Below the pieces are notes generated by a model. That model had not been told where the DNA came from. It worked only from the letters and a program-made list of their open reading frames with translations, and did no database searches. Source: Branchiostoma floridae (taxonomy: Eukaryota > Chordata > Leptocardii > Amphioxiformes > Branchiostomatidae). From it: a DNA stretch of 37,066 bases. The stretch covers positions 20,385,838-20,422,903 of the forward strand of contig NC_049993.1 in the NCBI RefSeq assembly GCF_000003815.2. Reading direction: 5' to 3'. Both the position numbers and the translations under genes were made by a program. Positions 12,401-24,400 of the stretch are shown here, one piece after another (position 1 is the stretch's first letter; every line of letters starts with the position of its first letter).

Positions 12401-15400
12401 TTCGATCTATCATGGCCGCCGCGTGAGAAAGGTGTATTTGTGTTAGAGCAGCCAACTCACAATAGAATATGGCTCAGTCTCAACTCTCAACCATATTGCA
12501 TATGTGTTGTACTAGTACTTACTTATACTTATAGCCAGTATTTGTATGTCTTTTTAGAAGTGCACTTCTTTCACTCTTCACCTAAAACACTTCATCTGAT
12601 TGGAGATTTGATTAAATTTTTTCTAAGTGCACCACAGTAGTGCTAAGGAGCCATACCAATGAGGTTAAATAAATAAGATTATTTTAACCTCCTTGGAGAT
12701 AGAAAACATTGAGAGTTAGCCTGAGCCGGACATAATCTGTACTACCGTAGTAGGTATGAAGGTAGTTAGCTACTGTGTGGGTTCTTTTAATATTAAGTCC
12801 ACCTGGTCAGATTGCTTTTTGACAATTGTAAAATGTGATACCGTAAGACAATTTTTCTCACATTTCCTAGAGTTTAGAACTTATGTTCCTTGCTGAGATA
12901 TTGACATATTTATAATATAAGCTTATAATATAAATTCAGAGGGAAAGAACCTTCTTTTGAGCTATGCCATTTCCAGATTTAACTTTGTGAGGCAGTGCAG
13001 GGTTGAAGAAGTTTCCTAAAGTCCACTTGTCCTATCTGGCAAGCACATAAAAAATGTACTTGCCCGAACCAATTTTTCACTTGCCCAAAATTCAAATGTC
13101 ACTGTTACTAGTATATGCATTTTCACTTCCAGCAATGGAATTCTCTGTAGACAATTGCTTGATGTCATGACTGTAAAAAGTAACAAGTACATCAAAATTG
13201 CACTAAAATCAGGATAAGTACAAAATCTTACTTGCCCGATCGGACAAGTGGGGTAGGACATGCACTTGCCCGAACAGCACTTTCACTTGCCCTGGACAAT
13301 AGGGCTAGTGGACTTGTTTATCCCTGCAGTGAGAAATTCTATTCAAGTCCTTCCTTCCTTCCTGTGCCAGGGGCTCAGTGTTACTAGTAATTAGTGTGCA
13401 TGTTTTAGGCTGTAAGGGTTTTAATTGGCCCCATTGAGCCATGACAGGAAAAACAGTAAGAGGCAAGCTAGAAAAACATGAGCTGTACCAGTGGGCATCC
13501 ATTGAAGAAAGGATGGTGCAAACTACAGTCAAACCTGCCCAAGCGACTTTTATTGTGAGAAATTGTCATCTTTGAATGAAGAATTACATAGTTGAGCCTC
13601 AAAATGAAGTTTCCTTCATTTTCAACTGCAAGATTATCCCAATTGTCATCGTTGATTCTGGGTTTACCTATCTGTAGTCTTAAAAATGGTGTCCATTTAG
13701 TGCTTAGCCTTTAGTTAGTTTAGCTACATGTACAGGTACAGGTACACAGATGTTTAGGTCCGGACCTGTACAACAGTTTTACAGGTACGGGTATTTAGGT
13801 TCACAGCCCTAGGTGACCCAGTTTAGAAAGGGCCCTGATGCTTCTATTCTTGACCCCTTTCAGGGCAAAGCTTCGGAAATGGAACTTCCGGATGTAGCAC
13901 AAAAGACGAGCGAAAGTTATTTCCATTTGCTCTTTGAAAATGTCAAACAGAGGCGCCTTCCATGGCGTGTTTTGGGAGCTCCTTTTTTCGACAGTTGTTT
14001 TGAAAACCACCTGCTGCTATTGTGTTAAGTGTTGTGCATTACCATTAACAGGGCCCGAAATACTTTTTTCAGCCAGGTTGCCCAAGTGGCAACCTGAGTC
14101 AGAAGCCAGGTTGCGCCATCAACATTTCAGGTTGCCCCACTTTCAAATTGTTAATTTCTTCAAATCAGCTACTTATCCATCTTTTCTTCCAGTTATATGT
14201 AACTATGTAATATGTTTTATGTTATCAAAGAATAAATACAAAAGCTTATGCATGTAGGTGGGGGAAAAGCAGTGTTCCAACTGCAAAATTTCAGGTTGCT
14301 CAGTGTGCAACCTGGGTTTAAAATTAAGTTGCGCAAAACAAAATGTGGTTGCATTTTCAAGTGGGCAAGTGGGTATTTCGAGCCCTGCCATTAATCTTAA
14401 GTCCCCCTGTGTCAAACCACTTAAGTCCACCGCAAAGTTTTCTTTTCCTTATTGTACCTGTGGTGTTTTCCACTGTTTGTGACCCAGTCAGCGTCATAAC
14501 CCAAAGCAAGCTGAAATCCTTACTTATCTTAGTCATCCAGCAAAATTGCTCATTTTGTTATATGCAGTTTTCTTCTTTTTTCTTCCTGCAAATCATAGGC
14601 TAGTCAGTAACAAGCTGGATTTGTACTACACACAGTGAGTGACATGCACCACTATCCCAAGAATGCATTCAGTTTACGATTGTACAATGATCGTATACCA
14701 AATGTGACTGGTAATACAGAAAAAAATGTAGTATCCTTGGAAGGAAAGTTACAGCTTTGCAATGGAGGAGGTTGGCTCTCTCCAACTGACTTCCATGTAA
14801 TTCATAATGTATCATTTTCCCTTTTCTTGCCTTCAGCTCCCAGCCCGACCAGTCCCATCCGCTACATCGCCTCCAAATGTGTGGACAAAGGTCACCACAA
14901 GTCCAAATGGTTCGTCCCGTGGGGACCAAAGGACCAGGTCTGTATCATTGTTCGGGTTATCTCAGTGTACAAAATACTTTTCTGAGCCAGGTTGCACAGT
15001 GATACCATCATGGTGCACAGTGTGCAACCTGGGGCAAAAACTAGGTTGCACAACTGAATTTCAAGTTGCACCATCTACAATTCACTAATTTCTGAAAAAA
15101 AGGTACAGTCAAAACATGCATGTTTGGCTGATATGAAACGAAGCTGCCTCGGTCCATTTATTTCTTCCAAGTAAATTGAGGACAAAATCAAGTTCTTCAG
15201 GTTCAAAATCTAAGTTGCACCCTGTGCAACCTGAGTTTAGAAGTAAGTTGCACCAAGCAAAAAGTGGTTGCAATGTGCAAGTGGGTATTTTGCACGCTGT
15301 ATCTGGTTCATTGTATAACCACTCTCGTTGTTGTGATGAAACTCCAATTGTGCATCCATGTAGTTAGGACAGTCGTGTCAACTCAACTGTGATCTCAATA

Positions 15401-18400
15401 AGTCAGTGTGAATTCTGTACTGTTACTGTGTCAAAAAATTGAAGGTTTCAGCAAAAAAATGAACTAAAAACTCTTCAAATCTGAGTTGATAAACTTTAAA
15501 TTTGTTGTTATATGACTTTCTTGTTCATCTCTGTGTTGGACAACCGGAAGTTTGCAAGGTAACTGTTACTCAAGCCACTGGATAGATTTTCAGGAACAGT
15601 CGTTTCAGATAGCATGTCACTACAAATTTCTGCATAGCAGGGCTCTAGCCAGCATCCGTCCTTTGACAGAATTTTGCTGCTGAGGAGGGACATAGATTTT
15701 GCCCATTACATCCTCTATGATGGACAATAATCAGCATGTAAAGATATTAAAACAGATGCCATTGAACCCAGCAGAGAGTATAAGCAAAATTTGCCCCTCA
15801 AAATGCAGGAGATAGCATTTCAGAGGGTCTAGATTTCACAATTTTCCAGGGGGAACATGCTCCCGACCCCCTAGGATTGGGGAGCATTTGGCGCTCAACA
15901 GGATTTCCAAATTCAAAATCCAGGTGACGGAAAAAAGTTCAGACTGGCTAGAACACTTCTGCACAGACATGACATTTTCCCTCAATGTTCAAACAACCTC
16001 TACAACAGGTGTGTGAGAAGGTCCAGGATTTCGACGAGGCGACGGCGAAGCATATCTCTGCGAACGACATCGTGTTTGCGGCTCACATCCCCCTGCCGAA
16101 CCGTGAGATGGTGCGATGGTTCCAGTTCCTGCTCATGATCATGGAGCTGGATGTGGCCTTCAAAGTACACAACCCCGTAGGTGAGAGGTCACGAACTATG
16201 AACTTTAACCTGCAGGAATACAAACTGCACAACACCGTAGGTGAGAGGTCACGAACTATGAACTTTAACCTGCAGGAATACAAACTGCACAACCCCATAG
16301 GTGAAAGGTCATGAACTATGAACTTTAACCTGCAGGAATACAAACTGCACAACCGCATAGGTGAGAGGTCAGGAAGTATGAACTTAACCCTGCAGGAATA
16401 CAAACTGCACAACCCCGTAGGTGAGAGGTCACGAACTATGAATTTTAACCTGCAGGAATACAAACTGCACAACGGCATAGGTGAGAGGTCACGAACTATG
16501 AACTTTAACCTGCAGGAATACAAACTGCACAACCCCGTAGGTGAGAGGTCACGAACTATGAACTTTAACCTGCAGGAATACAAACTGCACAACCCCGTAG
16601 GTGAGAGGTCACGAACTATGAATTTTAACCTGCAGGAATACAAACTGCACAACGGCATAGGTGAGAGGTCACGAACTATGAACTTTAACCTGCAGGAATA
16701 CAAACTGCACAACCCCGTAGGTGAGAGGTCACGAACTATGAATTTTAACCTGCAGGAATACAAACTGCACAACGGCATAGGTGAGAGGTCACGAACTATG
16801 AACTTTAACCTGCAGGAATACAAACTGCACAACCCCGTAGGTGAGAGGTCACGAACTATGAACTTTAACCTGCAGGAATACAAAATGCACAACCCCGTAG
16901 GTGAGAGGTCACGAACTATGAACTTTAAACTGCAGGAATTCAAACTGCACAACCTGTAGGTGAGAGGTCAGGAACTGCTAAATTTAACCTGTAGGAATTC
17001 TTGTATGATCTGATCTGATCTGAGGAATTCAAACTGCACAACCTGTAGATGAACAGGGCACAACTTTTGAATAGTTTCATCAAAGTCTGTGAAAGTCATA
17101 AGCTGCTTGGATGCAATCAATCAATCAATCAATAAATAAAATATCAGAGAAGCAAACTAGAATAGGATGGATTGAGAAGCTAGTAGGCTGGGGAATGATT
17201 GGGAGTTGTGGAAAAGTCCTGAATAGCATACAATATAGCTTAACAATAGCATACAAAGTGTATGTCATGCTCTCAGTACATGCACTTGTTATACAGTTCA
17301 CATTCAGACTCACTCTTTTAGCCAGGCTTGTGTCCAAGTGCCTTTTAGACACGCTTTTCTTTAAAATAACAAGAAATTGGACGCACTAGGCACCCTTACA
17401 CTGGGGAGCAGATCCTCTGACAACCATGAAATTCTGATTGACCCATGGATGCTACTAGGTCATTTGTGGTCACAATCTTTTGCCGTGACCTCTCTGACAG
17501 TACTTTTGCCCCTCAGGATACCTTAGAATGCACCATTTTAACTTACCATTTGCATAAACTCTGCACCATGGAAGGTGGATGCCCCCGGACCCCCCTACAA
17601 TAGTCACTTACTGCAACTCAAAAAGAGATTGGACCCCCTATAATAAAGTCCTAGCTGTTCAGACTGCTGTTGTAGACATTTTTCAAAGCAGAGATGACAT
17701 TACACGTTTGTTTGTTTCTGCAGCGGAAAATGCGGTGGTAACCATGGAAGCAGGGTTGGCGTACCGGGACGACAAGTCTGCGGAGTGGACGCCCGTCGCC
17801 AGGTCTACCGAGGAGAGGAAGCTGGTCTGCAACTTCAGCCATGCCAAGGTACAGGTCGTACTTATCCTTTACATCCCTGGTCAGACTGAGTAGGGCTGTG
17901 TACCTAATACCTGTACCTGTAAGATTGTACACTACTTACATGTACTTTTATGTCATACCTGGGCTGCAATAACGTTCGATACAGGTGTTCCGGACCGAGT
18001 GATAATTTTTCGTATCACACAGGCTTTTTAGTTGTATCCCACAGGCTTCCTAATCTCCAAGCAGATCTTACGGTAGCATAAGACAGTATCAAAAACTTGC
18101 AGAGGACTGAAGCCGGCTTAGGAGTGTGTTTCGCTACCGGCAAATGGACACCTTTGGGCTGACTACACTACAGTCTTTGGCCATTTGGTACTATCTTATG
18201 CCATTGTAGGATCTGCTTGTAGATTACAGGCTTCCATCAATTAAATAGAATGTTGAAAGATACTGATTGTCCTCAGAGACTGAGATCGCAATCTCTACTG
18301 ACAAAATCAGCAAGTTTGCCATATTGGGATTTCTGCCATTATGTATTCATCAATTCACTTGTTTTACCAATCTTTTTATTTGTTCAGTCTTTTTTAAAAT

Positions 18401-21400
18401 CATTCTTTGGAACGCGTTTGTTTTCACAGACTATAGATAACGAGGGTCGTTACTACGACTGTGACATGATCCCGTTGTTCGAGCTGGGCAGCTGTTATCA
18501 CAAGTACTACCTCATCAACATCCGTCTGCCGGTCAGGGAGAAACAGAACATCAACCTCAACATCGGGGATATCAAGGATGTCAACCTCATCGTGAGTATT
18601 CCTTGTTATGTTGTTATTTATCACAAGTATTACCTCATCAACATCCGGTCAGGGAGAAACAGAACATCAACTTCAACATCGGAGATATCAAGGATGTCAA
18701 TCTCATCGTGAGTATTCCTTGTTATGTTGTTATTTATCACAAGTATTACCTCATCAACATCTGGTCAGGAGAAACAGAACATCAACCTCAACATCGGGGA
18801 TATCAAGGACGTCAACCTCATCGTAAGTACAGAAGAAACAGCTAGTATTTGGGAGCCCATTTTCCAGCACAATTTTCTCGATTACCCGGCTTTGTCAATT
18901 ATCAGGTGTTAGCTCAAACTAACTTTTACCAGGTGGGGGGTGGACCAGACATCACACATGAATTGAATACAAACAGAATGATTATCAACTATGAATCGTT
19001 GGAAAATTTATTCATGTCAGTACATTTGATCAGACCACACTGGAAAGGGCCCCTAGGTCCCCTAGTCTTCTCTATAATTATGATTTGTTGTTTTAACGTC
19101 TTTTAGGTGTGGCTCTTTTCAAACATGGGACCGCCACTTCATGTCCTATTTGAGTTACTTCCCCAACTCTTTTACATCAGATCTGATCGACGTACGAAAA
19201 TTCCTTTGTAGTGTGTAGTACATTTCCCAAGGCCACAACATTAGAGAATGTCCAGGGTTGGATTTGCCCATTGATGTTTTGATGGTTAAATCCTGTTTTA
19301 CTTTCAGGGGATCCACCAAAATGGAGGTTTCACCAAAGTGTGGCTGTCTGTCAAGACGACCCTCACTCCCACCATCATCATCATCCTGGTCTGGTACTGG
19401 AGACGAGTCACCCAGCTCAGCCGCAAGCCTGTACTGCTGGAGAAGTAAGCTGCAACCTGATTGGTTTATTTAAAATGGAAGGATGGTGGTTTTCAACCAA
19501 TAGGAATTTGTGTTAGAAATTAGCTGAAATCTGATTGGTACATCCTGGTCTGGTACATGGTGGTGACGGGTCACCCAGCTCAGCCGCAAGCCTGTCCTGT
19601 TGGAGAAGTAAGCTGCAACCTGATTGGTTCATTTGTAGGAGTTACAGGGAAGGGTGTCAGTTTTCAAACAATAGAAACTTTGTTAGGAATTAGCTGAAAT
19701 CTGATTGGTACATCCTGGTGTGGTACTGGCGACGGGTCACCCAGCTCAGCCCGAGCCTGTCCTGTTGGAGAAGTAAGCTGCAACCCGATTGGTTCATTTA
19801 AAATGGAAGGATGGCTATTTTCAGCCAATAGGAAGTTGTGTTAGGAATTAGCTGAAATCTGATTGGTACATCCTGGTGTGGTACTGGCGACGGGTCACCC
19901 AGCTCAGTCGCAAGCCTGTCCTGTTGGAGAAGTAAGCCGCAGCCTGATTGGGTCATGTGTGGAAGGATGTTTGTTTTCAGCCAATAGGAATTTGAGAAAG
20001 GAATAAGCTGAAATCTGATTGGTGCATCATTTCCTGGTACCAGAGAAGGGTCAACTGCAAATCTGTCCTGTAAGAGAATAGCCTGATTGGTTCATTTTTA
20101 GGAGCTAGGGCTAAGGATAGCTACTATTGGTTAATTGATTAGAGCTGCAGGAAAGGGTGTTGTTTTTCAATAGGGACATGAAGTAACAGTTTGCCAGACT
20201 ATTATTGCTCATGGGTGATATAAGCAGGTATTTTGAATTTATGCATTCTTAAAATAAAAATGAATATAAAAATGTTGTAAACTTCTGTTTCAGAACTATC
20301 TTTGCTCTTGGATTGTCCATGGCTTTCATCAACTGTAAGTATCATGTTGGTTACCTCAACTGTTTAGAAAACATTTTCAATTTTTTTGCTACGTCGCATT
20401 ATACGCATACTATAATTCACTTTGTCTTCTCGGCACTTTTGTCTTTGACGGTCTGAGAAAATTTAACTTGTTCTCGGAACTAAATGTTCACTGTTGTGGC
20501 GCCATTAAAAAAGTCTGTGATTTATTTGTTATCAGTGATGACAAGTTCACGTTATAACGTTAGTCGTCACAGTGAAAACCGTGAACATAACAGTACAGTG
20601 AAAAAATCGGGAATTACAGTAGTTACAATTCATGTGTTATGATGACATCTTTGTAGCCCCTTGGCTCTTCCTGGATTTTATTCCTGGAGAATATTTTAGA
20701 AGTTTGGAAGCGTCTTAGTCACAGTGACAAGAGATTGTAGCCAGTTTCTCACGTTTGATCCTTCTGGTTTACTTTGTGATGAATACTGTGGGCTACCAAT
20801 CGTTCAATCAGTTTGTTTCTATTTTTCCATCTTTGTCTCCCTCCAGTGCCCCTTGAGCTGATCACCATCGCTGTGGATGTGCCCTGGATGCTGTTGCTAA
20901 GCGACATACGACAGGGCATCTTCTACTGCATGCTGCTGTCCTTCTGGATCATCTTCACTGGGGAGCATCTCATGGTAAATTAATATAAAATACAACATAC
21001 AACACTGTGTATTCCGTATCACCCGAGGTACAAACCCGACCCGCGGGAGGGCTGGGACCAAGGGTGATGCGGAATACACCGTGTTGTATTTTATTTATGT
21101 CATACCCACCTGAGAAAACACACGTTTTGATGCAAAATGCGCCAGAAGTTGAACAAATTTGGTGCCCTCGAACAAGGTATTCGAATTGCCAACCGTGCCA
21201 CATTCTGCCCGCTCGAAATGGTTCGATTTACTCTAAGAAAGCCTGTGTGATATGCCTTTTGAACCTGTGCGATACGGAAGTTATGGCCCGGTCCGGAACA
21301 CCCATATCGAACGTTTTCGTGTCACAGGTATGACATAAACCAGGATATGCTACCTGCATTATTACAAATGACTACAATACAGTACTCAGGGTTTGAAATT

Positions 21401-24400
21401 CTCTACGTTGCCCATCCCTATCAGAGTTTGTAAATAAGTTGGGCTACACAAAATACTGTTGTGCCATGGGATCAGATAGACTTCTTTTTTTGTGCCAAAT
21501 GGGAAAAAAGTGGTGTAAATTTTGCCCCCTAGCAGCTTGTTTGGCCATTTTTGGAACTCAAACTTACCTTGAATAAAGAGATCCAAAATGTTGCTTTATT
21601 TCCACAGTCGTTTCGGTGACCGTCTGTTACCTTCCTCAGGGCAATTCTGACTGGTTCATGTTATACTATAGCAGCTACATACAAGTTACAGATGCGGTCC
21701 CCATACCCATATGTAAAGTATTGAGTCTCTTTATTCAGTGACTTACTAACCTGATGAAACTATTTACGGAAGTTAAACTTATTTTGTGTCTCTCCTCCCC
21801 CAGGACCAGTCGGAGAGGAATCGCCTGTCGGTGTACTGGCGCCAGGTCGGAGCCATTACCTTCGGATGCCTCTGTATGTTCATCTTCGACATGTGCGAGA
21901 GGTGGGTGTGATCTTTTGGTTTGGTTGCCTCTGTAACTCCCACGTTAGGCTGCCTCTGTATGTTGTGAGTTGGTTTGGTACACATATTTGGCAAAGCACC
22001 TTTAGGCATAACAGTCTTTGTACAAGACTGTAATATAAAGACAATGTACAGTATCCCCAAACTTTAGTGGCCCCACCCAATACTGTAATACAAAAGATGT
22101 GTCCTACGGCTGTTCCATTCTGTTCACAGGGGTGTGCAACTGACCAACCCATTCTACAGCATCTGGGTGACAGAAAATTATGCCAAACTCAGATACAGAT
22201 ATTGTACATCTACTTTGTGGACTCACCCAATACTATACTATAAAAGATGTGTCTGATAGCTGTTTCATTCCGTTCAGTTAAATCACAAGGGGGTGCAGCT
22301 AACAAACCCATTCTATAATATCTTGGTGACAGAAAATTATGCCTAACCAAGTCAGATACATGTGCTGTACATCACATGTTTCTAATGGCTGTTCCATTCT
22401 GTATACAAGGGTGTGCAGCTGTGGAACCCTAACCAAGTCAGATACATGTACTGTATATCACCCCAAACTTGAGTGGACTCACCCAACACTGTAATGTGAA
22501 ATACATACCTGATGGCTGTTCCATTCTGTTCACAGGGGTGTACAGCTGACCAACCCATTCTACAGCATCTGGGTGACAGAGAACTACGCTCTGTACAGAT
22601 AGTCATAGTCAGATACATGTACTGTATATCACCCCAAACTTTAGTGGACTCGTCCAACACCGTACTATGAAAGATATGATTAATGGCGGTTCCATTCTGT
22701 ACACAGGTGTGTTCAGCTGACCAACCCATTCTACAGCATCTGGGTGACAGAGATGTGGAAGAACTTGTACTGTTCACCACCCCAAACTTGAGTGGACTTA
22801 CCCAACACCATACTATGAAAGATGTGTCTGATAGCTGTTCCATTCTGTTCCCAGGGGTGTGCAGCTGACCAACCCATTCTACAGCATCTGGATTACAGAA
22901 AATTAACCAACTCAGATACAAATACTGTACAGTACCCCAAACTGCAGTGGAGTCATCCACTTCTATACTATGATAGATGTATCTGACGGCTGTTCCATTC
23001 TGTTGACAGGGATGTGCAGCTGACAAACCCATTCTACAGCATCTATGGTACAGAAAATTAACCAACTCAGATACAGATATTTGTTAGTACGTGCTACCCG
23101 AAACTTTAGTGGACTCACCCAACACCGTACTATGAAAGATATGATTAATGGCGGTTCCATTCTGTACACAGGGGTGTGCAGCTGACCAACCCATTCTACA
23201 GCATCTTGGTTACAGAAAATTAACCAACTCAGATACAAATACTGTACAGTACCCTAAACTTGAGTGGACTCATCCAACACTATACTATGAAAGATGTATC
23301 TGACGGCTGTTCCATTCTGTTCCCAGGGGTGTTCAACTGACCAACCCATTCTACAGCATCTGGGTGACGGAGACGGGGAAGAACTTGGCCTTGGCCTTCA
23401 TCATCCTGGCAGGTGTCTGCGCCAGCATCTACTTCTTCTTTCTGTGCTTCATGGTGTTCAAGGTCTTTCGCAACATCAGCGGGAAACGGGCCTCGCTTCC
23501 CACCATGTCTGATGCCAGGCGCCTGCACTATGAGGTTTGTTTATATTGAAGTTTTTAGCAGTCATTCAACACAAACAAATTGGTCACCTTGAATTTTTGG
23601 CCACGTTTGCGATTTTGTTCTCGCCGCAAAAGCGCCACCTACATCAGCTACATATAGCGGTGAGAAGCAGAACTCCAGTTAGAAGCTCCGAGGAGGGTGT
23701 CTGAGAGACATCGAAACGTAAGTAAAGTAAGTACATCCTGGTACAAGAATTCTCCTATATTCTATATTCTACCAAACTGATGAAATTATTTACCAGAAGC
23801 TTGTGTGACCAGCTTGAGTGTAATTCTTTTTTGTTATAATAGGAAACTCCTATTTCCCAACCTGGATGCCAGAACCTTCATTTTTGATCAATAATATTTT
23901 TGATCAATAATATCTATTGTGGTCTAACTCGGCAGCAGGTAGTAGAATTTTCTTGGGGGTATGTTTAAGGCCTTAGAGCCAAGATGTTTGCCTCTGAAGA
24001 ACCTGGAAACAGTCTGGCATCCAAGCTACCCTTTCCATTGCCTCTTGAAAAGTGCTTAACTTCATCTCCATTAGATTTAAGTTCTGTAAAATTAAGTTCG
24101 GGGGATTTACTTTCACCGTAGCAAGACGTGGTTTTAAGTTTGCGGTAGCGCCATAGTCAGTTCAGTTCAGTTCAGTTCATCCTCTTGGAGGTGACACCTG
24201 TGTCTCCACTCGTTTCTGTCCAGCATTACTGATCGGAGTTCGTTGGCCTCCAGACCTGTTTCCTCAAGCATCAGCTTCCTGAGTGTGGCTGAAGGGCGGC
24301 CTCGCCTGCGCGGCTCGTTTGGCTCCCAGAGCAAGACCTGACCTGCCATTTCCTCATGGCGCACCACGTGACCTGCCAGACGCAATCTTCGACTGCGGAC

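Noticed and set aside
16083-16952. 289-codon minus-strand and 213-codon plus-strand open frames
   Set aside because: Both run through the 60-bp array; a period divisible by three with no stop in a unit gives long frames on both strands without coding meaning.
16181-16960. Regular array that could be mistaken for a CRISPR
   Set aside because: Units are contiguous 60-bp repeats with no unique spacers, lie in a eukaryotic intron and copy the adjacent exon end.
22537-22605. Intronic exon 10-like copies as genuine alternative exons
   Set aside because: They have acceptors but no matching donor, and read into stops soon after the exon-like part.
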